This document shows, piece by piece, positions 24,690 to 35,741 of a stretch of DNA of 64,000 nucleotides. How positions within the stretch are numbered: position 1 is the stretch's first letter; each line of letters begins with the position of its first letter. Made by a program: the position numbers and the translations under genes. Below the pieces are notes generated by a model. That model searched no databases and was not told the DNA's origin. It worked only from the letters and a program-made list of their open reading frames with translations. The DNA comes from Capra hircus (Eukaryota > Chordata > Mammalia > Artiodactyla > Bovidae): positions 54,677,345 to 54,741,344 of the forward strand of contig NC_030822.1 of NCBI RefSeq assembly GCF_001704415.2, written 5' to 3'.

Positions 24690-25882
24690 ATAGTTGACTC
24701 TCTTTTGTTTCTTTTATTAAAACTTTAATCGACTCTTGAACATTGTGGGGATTAATCCACATGTAACTAGCAGTTGGATTTCTGCATCCCTGTTTCCTCT
24801 ACATCTGAGGAGTCAACCAGCCATGGAACATTTAGAACTGTTCAGTTCAGTTCAGTCGTTCAGTCGTGTCCGACTCTTTATGACCCCAGGCCTCGCAGCA
24901 CGCCAGGCCTCCCTGTCCATCACCAACTCCCAGAGTTCACCCAAACTCATGTCTATCGAGTCGGTGATGCCATCCAGCCATCTCATCCTCTGTCGTCCCT
25001 TTCTCCTCCTGCCCCCAATCCCTCCCAGCATCAGGGTCTTTTCCAATGAGCCAGCTCTTTGCATCAGGTGGCCACAGTACTGGAGTTTCAGCTTCAGCAT
25101 CAGTCCTTCCAATGAACACCCAGGACTGATCTCCTTTAGGATGGACTGGTTGGATCTCCTTGCAGTCCAAGGGACTCTCAAGCGTCTTCTCCAACACCAC
25201 AGTTCAAAAGCATCAATTCTTCAGTGCTCAGCTTTCTTCACAGTCCAACTCTCAATGTCCATACATGACCACTGGAAAAACCATAGCCTTGACTAGATGG
25301 ACCTTTGTTGGCAAAGTAATGTCTCTGCTTTTCAATATGCTATCTAGGTTGGTCATAAGTTTCCTTCCAAGGAGTAAGCGTGTTTTAATTTGATGGCTGC
25401 AATCACCATCTGCAGTGATTTTGGAGTCCAAAAAAAATAAAGTCTTCCACTGTTTCCACTGTTTCCCCATCTATTTGCCATGAAGTGATGGGACCAGATG
25501 CCATGATCTTCGTTTTCTGAATGTTGAGCTTTAAGCCAACTTTTTCACTCTCCTCTTTCACTTTCATCAAGAGGCTTTTTAGTTCCTCTTCACTTTCTGC
25601 CATAAGGGTGGTGTCATCTGCATATCTGAGGTTTTTGATATTTCTCCTGGCTGACATACTCCTTTTCCTATTTGGAACCAGTCGGTTGTTCCATGTCCAG
25701 TTCTAACTGTCCTGACTTGCGTACAGGTTTCTCAAGAGGCAGATCAGGTGGTCAGGTATTCCCATCTCTTTCTGAATTTCCCACAGTTTATTGTTTAGAA
25801 CTATAGTGTTTACTATTGAAAAAAAATTCATGTATAAGTGGTCCTGAGCAGTTCAAAGCCGCATTGTTCGAGGGTCAACTGT
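24690..25882. mobile_element. Palindromic MITE-like DNA transposon, split by BovB
   Basis: The ends are inverted: tagttgactctc and tcgactcttgaacattgtgg on the left, ttgttcgagggtcaactgta on the right. The right part also has gtataagtggtcctgagcag and ttcaaagccgcat. This layout is that of an old Tigger-like (Tc1/mariner) MITE. The left terminal repeat seems interrupted by ~34 nt. BovB occupies 24840-25793. Confidence 0.7.
24840..25793 (-). mobile_element. BovB LINE, 5'-truncated, with reverse transcriptase remnant and 94-bp deletion
   Basis: An antisense BovB of 954 bp flanked by the perfect 9-bp duplication TTTAGAACT at 24831-24839 and 25794-25802. The 3' terminal (TTCAGT)n complement is at 24840-24856. 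The - strand encodes a reverse transcriptase remnant with NLRYADDTTLMAESEEEL (catalytic YADD). Relative to the copies at 42.5 and 52.5 kb, it lacks the segment just before this that encodes GCILSPCLFN; the junction is at about 25647-25656. The deletion breaks the frame, so the copy cannot make an active enzyme. Confidence 0.95.
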
Positions 25883-26252
25883 ATTTCCTTTGCGGTTCAT
25901 TGAGAACTGACTAAATCTTATCCTTGGTTGTCCTGTTGAGTCCTCCTGTCTGGAGTTGGCTGGAATCCTGATGGCTCAGTCATTCCTTAGGCTTGACAGC
26001 TGCATATTTTCCCAGAAACAGTTGTGATGATATGTAAAATGGGTAGAGTAATGAGTTCTTTTCAAATGCATATCTTTGCTTTGCCCCTTAGTACTTGATT
26101 TATTTCTTATAAACTAAAATACGGAATCCTTGATTGGTTCCAGTGCAAAGGTCAGGATCTCCCCAAGAATATGAACAGCCTACATCCTGAATGTAGCCAC
26201 GTGGTAGACCTTTAATCCTGGCCCTTTAGTGCCTAGCACTAGACTATAAAGA

Positions 26253-26442
26253 GAAGTGAAAGTTGCTCAGTCGTGTCTGACTCTTTGTGACCCCACGGAC
26301 TATACAGCCCAGGAATTCTCCAGGCCAAAATACTAGCATGGCTATCCTTTCCCTTCACCAGGGGATCTTCCCAACCCAGGGATCGAACCCAGGTCTCCCA
26401 CAGTGCAGACAGATTTTTACTAGCTGAGCCACAAGGGAAGCC
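26253..26442 (-). mobile_element. Bov-tA SINE
   Basis: tgctcagtcgtgtctgactc at the left and the complement of the tRNA head (atcgaacccaggtctcccac ... gccacaagggaagccc) at the right. Confidence 0.92.
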
Positions 26443-26784
26443 CAGTAGGCTATAAGGGTTAACCTTTTAGTCTGATTTCTGTAGTCTGTGGTGATTTGGG
26501 GTTTCTTTAAACCTGTTTTCCTGATGACAGTTCTATTTTCTAGTAAGTTTAAAAGAAAAAAAAGCTTTTCATCAAGGCTGATTGTAAAGACATTTAATAA
26601 ATTCCTTTTCTAGAAGCCATTTAAACTGGGAACGAATTAAGCCTTATGGAAAGAATTAAGTCCAACAGGAAAAAAAAAATTGACGATTTTCTCAGTTTTC
26701 CCAAAGGTGGTACCATTCTACGTTTATAGGAGAGAAGTTAATTCATTACATACAACAACGCCTTATTGTTCTCAGTATTTGATC

Positions 26785-27157
26785 CAAAGACCCCAGAGTC
26801 TCCAAAATTCTTTCAATGAGTCCCCAAAATTCTTTTAGTGAGTCCTCAAGGTCAAAACTGTTTTATAAATATTCAAACAATATTTTTATTTTTGACTCTC
26901 ACTCTCTCACAGTTACATAGTGGAGATTTCAAAAGACTACATGATGTTTGATGGTCTGATTCCCTGACGGCTGGTGCAGTGTGTGCTTGGGTATTCTTCT
27001 GTCTTAAAATCTTCCGTTCTGATTTTAATTTAAACCCAATTTCTAAGTAAATATTAATAGATATTACACGTATGAACAAACCTTCTTTGAAGGTTCTCAG
27101 TAATTTTTAAAAGAAGGAATCCTGAGACCAAAAAGTTTGAGAACTGCTGTGCGGCTG
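26785..27157 (-). mobile_element. Old hAT DNA transposon (Tip100/Zaphod-like)
   Basis: On the - strand the terminal segment reads cagttctcaaactttttggt, followed by ctcaggattcctt. Further in are catcatgtagtcttttgaaa and tctccactatgtaac. The far end carries agttttgaccttgaggactc. This fits an old hAT MITE; the subfamily name is from memory. Confidence 0.6.
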
Positions 27158-27474
27158 AGTGTGGGACTTCCTTCTCTCACAGAATCCCAGTGGGGAATAT
27201 CAGTAGCTGCTAGGGAGCTGTGCAAGTGTGTTGCCTTAAGCCAGGCAGTTATTCAATAAACATTTTTTAATGGAACTAAATTGGGTTCTTGGAATGCAAC
27301 TTTGAGACCTTTTCTAAGATTCTCCCCAAGGCAGTGCTGGAGCATTGAGTTCCTTGCAGCCTGCCAAGTTTCTTCGAGATGGGTGACTGGCAAGTCTCAG
27401 TATTGGGTCAGGTATTTCAGAAGTCGTTTTCGTGGAATAGCTGCTCTAACTGATGGCTCATTGGCATTATCTAG
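27158..27474. other. Unique intronic sequence
   Basis: Nothing recognisable. Confidence 0.5.
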
Positions 27475-27571
27475 AGCAGTGCTGTCCAGTGAGATAAAGG
27501 CCACCTATATAATTTTAATTTTAGAGTAATCATATTTTCTAAACTAAAGACTTGTGATATTAATTAGGTTT

Positions 27572-29838
27572 CCCTTCAGTTTTTTTTTTTTTAAAGTTTA
27601 CTTTATTTTACAAAGTATTTTACCTTACTTTGTTGGTTTTACCATATATCAACATGAATCGCCGCTGGTGTACACGTGTTCCCAATCCTGAACCCCCCTC
27701 CCACCTCCCTCCCCATACCATCCCTCTGGGTCATCCCAGTGCACCAGCCCCAAGCATCCTGTATCCTGCATCAAACCTAGGCTGGCAATTCGTTTCTTAT
27801 ATGATATTATACATGTTTCAATGCCATTCTCCCAAATCATCTCACCCTCTCCCTCTCCCACAGAGTCCAAAAAACTGTTCTATACATCTGTGTCTCTTTT
27901 GCTGTCTCGCATACAGGGTTATCATTACCATCTTTCTAAATTCCATATACATGTGTTAGTATACTGTATTGGTGTTTTTCTTTCTGACTTACTTCACTCT
28001 GTATAATTGGCTCCAGTTTCATCCACCTCATTAGAACTGATTCAAATTTATTCTTTTTAATGGCTGAGTAATAACTCCATTGTGTATATGTACCACAGCT
28101 TTCTTATCCATTCATCTGCTGATGGACATCTGGGTTGCTTCCTGGCTATTATAAACAGGGCTGCGATGAACATTGGGGTACACATGTCTCTTTCAGTTCT
28201 GGTTTCCTCGGTGTGTATGCCCAGCAGTGGGATTGCTGGGTCATAAGGCAGTTCTATTTCCAGTTTTTTAAGGAATCTCCACACTGTTCTCCATAGTGGC
28301 TGTACTAGTTTGCATTCCCACCAGCAGTGTAAGAGGGTTCCCTTTTCTCCACACCCTCTTCAGCATTTATTGCTTGTAGACTTTTGGATTGTAGCCATTC
28401 TGACTGGTGTGAAATGGTACCTCATTGTGGTTTTGATTTGCATTTCTCTGATAATGAGTGATGTTGAGCATCTTTTCATGTGTTTGTTAGCCATCTGTAT
28501 GTCTTCTTTGGAGAAATGTCTATTTAGTTCTTTGGCCCATTTTTTGATTGGGTCATTTATTTTTCTGGAATTGAGCTGCAGGAGTTGCTTGTATATTTTT
28601 GAGATTAGTTGTTTGTCAGTTGCTTCATTTGCTATTATTTTCTCCCATTCTGAAGGCTGTCTTTTCACCTTGCTTATAGTTTCCTTTGTTTTGCAGAAGC
28701 TTTTAATTTTAATTAGATCCCATTTGTTTATTTTTCCCTTCGGTTTTATTGAGGTGTAATTAACAAATAGAATTGTAAGATACTTAAAGTATACAATATG
28801 ATGTTTTGATATGTATATATTGTGAGAGGATTTACTCCAGTTGAGTTAATTACCGTATCTATCATCTGACATAGTTATCTTTTCTTCCTACTAGGTGGGA
28901 ATATTCAAGTTCTACTCTCAACAAATTTCAGTTATATAATGCCATATATCAGATGTAGTCACCATTTTTTACATTAGATCCTCAGACCTTATTCATTTTG
29001 TAACTGAAAGATTGCACCCTTTTACCATCCTCTCCCTATTTTCCTCACTCCTCAGCCTCTGGCAGCCACTTTTCTACTTTGTTTCTATGAGTTTGGCTCA
29101 CTCTTTCTTTTTTAAAGATTTTACATATAAGTGATACTGTGCGATAATGTGGTATTTGTCTTTGGCTTATTTCACTTGGCATAATGTCCTCCCCAGGTTC
29201 ATCCATTTGTTGCAAATGACAGAATTTTCTTCTTTTCTAACGCCCAATAATATTCTGTGGTATACATACACCAGATGTTATTAATCCATGCATCTGTTGA
29301 CGGACACTTGGGTAATTTTCATACTTTGGCTATTGAGTGAACATCGCAAGACAGATAATCTCTTTGAAATAATGATTTAGTTTTCTTTGGATATATACTC
29401 GGAAGTAGGACTGCTGGTAGTTTTACTTTTTATTCCTTGAGGAACCTCCATACTGTTTTCATAGTGGCTGGACCGGTTTATACTCCCACCAACAGTGTAT
29501 AAGGGTTCCCTTTTCTCCACTTCCTTGCTGGCATTTGTTATCTTGTCTTTTTTGATGGTAGACGTCCTAACAGGCAGGAAGTGGTATCTCATTGTGGTTT
29601 TGATTTGTATTTCCCTGATGACTAGTGATGTTGAGTCCCTTTTCATGTACCTGTTGGCCATTTGTATGTCTTCGTTGAAAAGATATCTGTTTAGGTCCTT
29701 TGCCTATTTTTAAATTGGATTTTTTTTTTTCTGTACCTGAGTTGTATGAATTCCTTCTATATTTTGGATATTAACTCCTTATCAGATATGTGACTTGTAA
29801 ATATAATTCCCATTCCATAGGGTTGCCTTTTTATTGAA
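27572..29838 (-). mobile_element. Older L1 (antisense 3' part), split by ruminant L1
   Basis: After the younger L1 it resumes at about 28742 with the L1 3'UTR pattern: gttttattgaggtgtaatta, cctctggcagccacttttct, ttcacttggcataatgtcct, atatactcggaagtaggact. It ends within ORF2 near 29838. On the - strand, 29377-29661 encodes a degenerate ORF2 tail (MANRYMKRDSTSLVIREIQI). Confidence 0.85.
27584..28732 (-). mobile_element. Ruminant L1, 5'-truncated, inserted in older L1
   Basis: Antisense young L1 3' part with a T-run at 27581-27592 (poly(A) complement), then ruminant-specific ccgctggtgtacacgtgttc and ccaatcctgaacccccctcc. It continues through the ORF2 C-terminal region; the - strand at 28360-28668 reads MANKHMKRCSTSLIIREMQI. 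The duplication TTTCCCTTCAGTTTT/TTTCCCTTCGGTTTT (27569-27583, 28733-28747) has one mismatch, which places the event as fairly recent. The copy has no intact ORF2. Confidence 0.93.
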
Positions 29839-30068
29839 ATTAGGTTTAATAATATATTTTATTTAGCTTGTTATATCCAAAATATTGTTTCTACATGTAA
29901 TCAATGTAAAAATTATCAGTGAGATAGTTTGCATTCCCTTTTTCTTGTTAAGGCTTTGAAATCTGATATGTATTTTTACATGTATAGCATATCAGTTTGA
30001 ACTAGCCACATTTCAAGTGCTCATTAGTTACATGTGACTGGTGTCTACTCCATTGCACAGCACTAATC

Positions 30069-31929
30069 TAAACCATAAAATGATTCTAGACCTGAGCTGA
30101 GAGTAATCTAGATACTAGATAAGTTTTGTCGTATAAATAAGAGAATACAAGCTTAGCTACAGAAGTTAATATAAAGATAGCCTCTTAAAAATAATTAACA
30201 ATGGTAGAATGCCTAAATGTTAGTGCATTTCAATGAGAGGTAGACTTCTTTTCATAAAAGAATATAGAAAAAAATAAAAATTAAAAAAACTCTTTCTCTG
30301 CACTGTTATAATGTCTTCTCTTCTTAAAAGCATTCCGTTTGTTTACTGTATTCTGTGACATGATTATGCGTGCGTCTGCGTACTAGTTTAAGAGAGTGCT
30401 CTTTCTCTTTCTGGAGGAATTTTAGCGATTGTGGTCTTTGCGTTTTCTCCCTAAGTAGTTTCTTTTTTTTAAGCTGCTCATTGATCGCAGCGTCTCCCTG
30501 AGTGAAGAGACCTGCTTATGTCTGGTGGGTAAGGAGGGAAGGTGGTCTGCTTTGACCTTCATACTGAATCTCTTCGTGGCTCATTGCTTTTATTGCCACC
30601 TTATCGTGCCTGTGAATGTGACATCAGAATATGTGAGTGAATTATTGCCTGTTGTGAGGAAAACACTGTTTTCTTGAACTTCATTCCCTAAGAGCATTAC
30701 TGCACTTAGAAAAATTAGGTAAGAGTTAAAGGAACTGTGGTTTAGAAGTGAGAACAGGAGGAAATGGCTGTTTTCCCCTTCTAGAATGAGTAAAGAACTA
30801 GGACTTTAAATTTGGCACAATATAAGTTTAACTTTTCCTTATACCACCTGTATATTAAAAAAGAAATTTGTGGAAATATATTGGGTAAGGAAATTCTTAA
30901 GGACTCCCAATAATCTGTATCTCTTTAGCAACGTATTTGATATAATACCATGTTTAATTAATACTGTTGTCAATTCACAAGATCATGCTCTTGGCAGGAT
31001 TCTGTGTAGAGTAGTCAAACTTAAATACATGGTCTGCTGGTAATGTGTTGGAAATTTCCCTCTTTATTTGTTATGCTTTTCATATGTATGTGCAAGTATG
31101 TGATTCATAGATTTTTAACACTAACCTAAAAACATTCTTTGAGAGTCTTATCTTCTGTTTACCTGCCCATTTACCTTTTGTTATTGGCACACTTTATTTT
31201 TCAAGCAACTAGTATGTACTACTTTTAAAGACTTTATTATATAGCCTCCAGTAATCTATAACTGTAAATTTATGGTCATTGGTCTCTTCAAGTAGTCTTG
31301 AAATAATTAGAACTACCTGCTTGCCAGCTACCTGATCTCTGACTTGGTAGTTTCTGTTTCACTGGTATTTTGTTTTAAGGAATTGCTATTTAGAAAACTT
31401 CTACTCCTCAGTTTGCAGCTAAGGTAGGAGCTAAGTACGAGAAAGTTCCCATCTCTGTTAGTAAGTGGTCCCATTAGGTGCCTGTGCAGAGTAGTCCTGT
31501 GGCCTCCTCCCTTGTGTTAGCTACTTAGCATGGATGGAAGGGGGCCCAGCCTGCCTTGAAGAGGCAGAAGAAGGAGGAGGAGGGAGGAAGCAGCTCCTGC
31601 CTTCTCTTTGACATAGCCTTCAGGATCAGGTCTTGCTGTGGGTTCCATCCTGTGGCTCAGTCTGACTTTGCTGAATGAAATGTGTTTTCTTCCCAGTTCT
31701 GTTTCTTCCGTGTTCTTCCCACATCAGCTGGAAGCAGCCTGTTCTGAATGCTGCCCACAAATTGTTAGCTATTTTGCTGCTAGTCCCCCAACTCACCCCT
31801 TAGGAGTTGTGTTGCAGATCCAGGACTATGTCACTTAGTGAAGCAAATCTAATCCTTGCCAAAGAATGCCTAACATTTAAGGCTTGATTCCAGAAAAAAA
31901 GGAAATAATAACAAAAGCAGTACCTCTAA
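30069..31929. other. Unique intronic sequence
   Basis: A purine-rich run lies at about 31556-31590. Nothing coding or repetitive that I can name. Confidence 0.5.
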
Positions 31930-32150
31930 CGAATGTGTATTGCATGCCAGGCATTATATAAGAAGGTTGCATTCATTAGCTCAATTAATCCTCAGTAACT
32001 TTTAAAGTGGCTTCTATTGTTGCCTACACTTTATAGATAAGGAGCCATGGAAAAATTAAATAACTTGGTTATATGTTGGTTATATGGTTATATGTTACCA
32101 GACAAATTCAAGATTTTGATCCCAGTCAGCTTGACGCCATGTTCAGCTGC
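31930..32150 (-). repeat. MIR SINE remnant
   Basis: Antisense MIR: gtattgcatgccaggcatta, tagctcaattaatcctcagt, tttatagataaggagccatg, gaccccagtcagc-like end. The middle holds a short repetition of tggttatatg (32068-32094). Confidence 0.7.
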
Positions 32151-32277
32151 TAGGCAAAACTGCACCTCCCTGTGTCTTGTGGAAGCTTAAATCTCAGTAT
32201 AAAGTAGGCAGGGACTTGATGCTTTTTTATATTAAAATCTCTCTGAATTTACTTCTAAAATTATGAAAAAAGTCAGT

Positions 32278-32345
32278 GTGTTTGTCACTCGGTTGTGACT
32301 GACTCTATTGTGAACCTATGGGCTGTAGCCTGCCAGGCTCCTGTC
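32278..32345 (-). mobile_element. Bov-tA/BovB tail fragment
   Basis: Only gtcactcggttgtgactgac, gaacctatgggctgtagcct and gccaggctcctgtct remain. The rest is lost. Confidence 0.75.
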
Positions 32346-32559
32346 TCTACTATGATTTTTGTTGCTGTTGTTCTGGGAATTGTTCTTAGAGAACCAGCTG
32401 CAGATGCCAGACTAATTGCTGGCGTTAAGGTCCTATATGTGGTTTCCCACAGTGATGAGAAGAAGAAATGGTTAGGGGCCGTAGGATTCAGGACAGCTTA
32501 TTAGAAGATCAATTAGCTGGTGAGATTTGTTAATGTTTGTGCTATTGCTCCTTATAAAA

Positions 32560-32795
32560 TTCTTCTCCCTCTTTTCTGCCCATCTCAATTCTGTGTCTCC
32601 TCAGGCTCTCTCTCTTTGTGAAGTCTGTACCTGTGCTTACTTTTTCTCCCCCAGCTGAAGGTCATACTTCGTCCCCCATTCTGCTTATACCGTGTACAGG
32701 CTGTATTCATTCTACTTCCAGAGCTGAATGGTTGCCTGTTTCATATGCCTGTCTTTGCTCGATTGTGAGGTCCCTGAAGTGAAGGCTGTGTCTGG
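32560..32795 (+). repeat. L2 LINE 3' remnant
   Basis: Pyrimidine-rich body followed by tttgctcgattgtgaggtcc, ctgaagtgaaggctgtgtct, resembling the L2 3' end (family pattern from memory). The stretch 32796-33439 shows nothing I can name. Confidence 0.5.
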
Positions 32796-33439
32796 TTAGT
32801 CTTCTTAGCTCAAGCCACATCCACCTCATTTGATCACATTCCATGTTCAAGGCAGAGCTTAACTCTGAATTGAGCTTGAATTGCTCTGCTTGTGCCTTCC
32901 TTCCATTAGCCCTTAACCTAACATCAGAAACAACTCCAAAGAAAGTTGCTGTTGTGCTGGTCATTCTTACATTTGAATCATTTACTGTGTATAGTTCCGT
33001 ACTGTCTGTATTTATTTGGTCTGAACTTTTTTCATTATTGACATCTTTGCTTCCCTGCTTTTCTTTATCTTTTTTTTCTCAATAAAGTGTAAATTTTCTT
33101 TTCCTCCCCCAGTGTATAGACCCATATAATTTTAGGAATTGAAAGGTGCTAAATTTGCTTAGCCCTTATCCTTCATCCAGCTAATATTTGTTGAGCACAT
33201 ACTGATTGAGTAGTTGAAAAAGACATAGAGATATTTGGGGGCAACCCAACATATTGAATGTTTAAGAATAGTGAGGAAGTTTAGATTTAATAGATTAAAA
33301 ATGCCTTTCATCATTTATTCTGTTTTTAAATGTGTGCTGCTGAGTAACTTAAGAATTACGAACAAAGTAGAAAGATGTTTTATGCTGAAGCTGTATATAT
33401 ACAGCACAGAAAGGTCTCCTAAAGATTTTTTTAGGATTG

Positions 33440-33935
33440 TCATTAAGAATTTGATTCTAAAGCTGAGCTACCTGGGTTTCATTCTTTGGTCTACCACATA
33501 CTAGCTATAAATTACTTCAGTTCAGTTCAGTCGCTCAGTCGTCCCTGACTCTTTGTGACCTCATGAATTGCAGCACGCCAGGCCTCCCTGTCTATCACCA
33601 ACTCCCAGAGTTCCCCCGAACTCAGGTCCATTGAGTCGGTGATGCCATCCATCCAGCCATCTCATCCTCTGTCGCCCCTTCTCCTCTTGCCCCCAGTCCC
33701 TCCTAGAATCAGGGTCTTTTCCAATGAGTCAACTCTTCGCATGAGGTGGCCAAAGTGCTGGAGTTTCAGCTTCAGCACCAGTCCTTCCATTACTTAGTCC
33801 TGGGTAATTACTGAATCTCTATGTGTCTCAGGTTCCATATTTGTAAAACAGGGTTGATAATAATATGGAGTGTTGTAAGGTTTGAATGAGTTAGTATTTA
33901 CAAAGCACTAATGATTATATAGTATATATATATAC
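33440..33935 (+). repeat. MIR SINE split by BovB
   Basis: The left part is 33440-33517 (gagctacctgggtttcattc ... ccacatactagctataaatt). The right part is 33789-33935 (cctgggtaattactgaatct, tttgtaaaacagggttgata, gtttgaatgagttagtattt). The two join into one sense MIR. Confidence 0.85.
33518..33788 (-). mobile_element. BovB LINE 3' fragment inserted in MIR
   Basis: Antisense BovB 3' end starting with the (TTCAGT)n complement and ending at agcaccagtccttcc. The perfect 7-bp duplication ATTACTT at 33511-33517 and 33789-33795 marks insertion into the MIR. Confidence 0.95.
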
Positions 33936-34609
33936 TGACAAATAGTAAGTGTTAAGTATATAGTGTATATATATATAATATATGTATATATAGTATATAG
34001 TAATTGTGTATATATAATATAGAGTATATATAGTATATAGTTATAGAGTATATTATAGTATTTAGTGATTGTATATAGTTATATAGTATATATATAGTAT
34101 ATAGTAATGGTATATATGTAATATAAAGTATATATAGTATATAGTTATAGAGTATATATAGTAGATAGTAATTTATATATATAATATACAGTATATATAG
34201 TTACAGTGTATATATATAGAGTATATATATAGTAATCGTATATGTATGATATAGAGTATATAGAGAGTATATAGTAATTGTATATATATAATATAGAGTA
34301 TATAGTTATAGAGCATATACATAGTATATAGTAATTGTATATATATATAATATAGAGTATAGTATATAGTTATAGAGTATATATATAGTAGATAGTAATT
34401 GTGTATATATATAGAGTATATAGTTATAGAGTATATATATAGTAGATAGTAATTGTATATATAATGTAGAGTATATATGCAGTAATAGTGTATATATAGA
34501 GAGTACATAGTAATTGTATATGTATAATGTAGAGTATATAGAGAGTATATAGTAATCCTATGTGTATAATGGAGAGTATATGGAGAGTATATAGTTCAGT
34601 ATATAGTAA
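33914..34609. repeat. AT-rich minisatellite (~700 bp)
   Basis: A tandem array of TATATAGTA-type units. Successive taattg/taatgg/taatcg marks fall at about 34001, 34063, 34104, 34169, 34233, 34274, 34332, 34396, 34450, 34511, 34553 and 34606. Spacing mixes ~41-42 and ~54-65 bp. A recurring long unit contains tagtatatagttatagagta. The Tyr/Ile-rich open frame on the - strand is a by-product of the repeat. Confidence 0.9.
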
Positions 34610-34636
34610 TTGCTGCTGCCGCCACCACCACCACCC
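34610..34636. repeat. Compound trinucleotide repeat
   Basis: tgctgctgccgccaccacca then ccaccc, bordering the minisatellite. The remainder up to the exon acceptor (34637-35101) shows only the candidate branch point. Confidence 0.85.
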
Positions 34637-35063
34637 TTGCTACTCTCACTGTTACTGAATTACAGAAGCACCTCCTGCGATGTGGGATGCACCTGTGGAA
34701 CTTCTAGTCAGACCTTACCAAGTCATCATTTACTTATCATATAAGCTGCTTCTTTTAATAAGAAGCCCTGCATATTGTTCTCTGCACCAAAGCATGATTT
34801 CCCTAGATTGCAACCGCATCTGCAGGGTAATGAAGTATTTTGTTCTGGGGTTTTACTGTAGGAGCAATTTAAGAAATGGCAGAAGACCCATTAGCTTTTG
34901 GAGTCTGTTCCTTTGAGACTAACTTGCTAGGAATCCATTTCCTGTCTTTTTAAAAAGAGTAAATTTATTTTCTTCACTGACGTCCTGTAAACAAGATAAT
35001 GGCAATTTGTATTTTGTGGAATATGTTTTAAGGTGGATTTAATTTTCCTTAGTAAATGCTTTT

Positions 35064-35070
35064 TACTAAT
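35064..35070 (+). promoter_or_regulatory. SIK3: Candidate splice branch point
   Basis: The heptamer tactaat closely resembles the branch consensus. It lies about 31 nt before the acceptor of the VAIK exon, with a pyrimidine-rich stretch following. This is a sequence match only. Confidence 0.45.
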
Positions 35071-35101
35071 GCATGAGTGAATGTTCTTTCTCTGTTGTCA
35101 G

Positions 35102-35218
35102 GTTGCTATCAAGATCATTGATAAGACCCAGCTGGACGAAGAAAACTTGAAGAAGATTTTCCGAGAAGTTCAAATTATGAAGATGCTTTGCCACCCCCAC
35201 ATTATCAGGCTTTACCAG
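35102..35218 (+). CDS. SIK3: SIK3 internal exon (kinase N-lobe: VAIK lysine and alpha-C helix)
   Basis: This internal exon of 117 nt reads in phase 0 as 39 residues starting VAIKIIDKTQLDEENLKK and ending HPHIIRLYQ. SIK3 is a serine/threonine kinase of the AMPK-related family that is activated by LKB1 and phosphorylates CRTC coactivators and class IIa HDACs. The ATP-anchoring lysine of VAIK is the codon at 35111-35113. The alpha-C glutamate (REVQIM) is at 35165-35167. From family knowledge, TQLDEENLKKIF and MLCHPHIIRLYQ fit SIK3 rather than SIK1 (TRLDSSNLEKIY) or SIK2 (SQLDAVNLEKIY). The acceptor follows a pyrimidine-rich tract ending in cag; the donor is CAG/gtagga. There is no stop or frameshift, so it is not a pseudogene. 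The glycine loop and start codon must lie upstream, outside the window. The next exon continues the same fold in frame. Confidence 0.96.
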
Positions 35219-35741
35219 GTAGGACCCCTAGTGGTGTAGTGCAGGGCAGCAAAGAGCCCATGGTGGCCACTTGTGTCTGTGGCCACTTTTGAAGAGAAGG
35301 TGGGTGGGTGAACATCTGCGACTTTTTTTTTCTATGTTCGTATGTTCTTCCTGCTATTTCCCCACCCTGTTATCCCCCAACTCAGTACTTCAGTTTCCCC
35401 TGGGGATTTACTAGTAAGCTCTAGCACCTAGGGAAGCTTGGATGCCGTTCTTAGAGTTACACAAAAAGATTATTTAGAATATGACGAGAACCTATTTATT
35501 CAGGTCAGAATCTTAAAGCAGAATGGGAAACCCAAAAGGAACAGAGAATTTAAAGAGATTAAAATAATATTAACTTTCACAGCATTATTGAAATACCAAT
35601 GTCTGTGATCATTTTATGAATTATCACAAAGGATACTTTCAGTGTGGCTTGTTGTACCAGTCGAACCTGTCTCCTTTCAACTCTAATAGGGTCCCAGACA
35701 TAGTTTTTCTAAGGTTGCGCTTGATTACCTTGATAACCAGG

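Larger units (their letters stand above)
27475..30068 (-). mobile_element. hAT-Charlie (MER5-related) element split by nested L1s
   Basis: The left part (27475-27571: gcagtgctgtccagtgagat ... gtgatattaattaggttt) and the right part (29838-30068: attaggtttaataatatat ... ccacatttcaagtgctcatt, agttacatgtgactggt) together make one inverted copy of an old hAT element. attaggttt occurs at both edges and is the likely target-site duplication of the older L1 between them. Confidence 0.8.
1..35101 (+). other. SIK3: SIK3 upstream intron, 3' part
   Basis: By position this is the 3' part of the intron before the VAIK exon. It contains no other spliceable SIK3 sequence that I recognise. It ends in a good acceptor (tttctctgttgtcag). 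Its content is repeats listed separately, one processed pseudogene and old unique sequence. That it is intron, not intergenic, is inferred from the exon starting mid-domain at VAIK. Confidence 0.85.

Noticed and set aside
34173..34508. 111-residue Tyr/Ile-rich open frame
   Set aside because: A translation of the AT-rich minisatellite without complexity or family resemblance.
33914..34609. Possible CRISPR array
   Set aside because: Repeat units are low-complexity AT sequence of varying length without unique spacers, in mammalian DNA.
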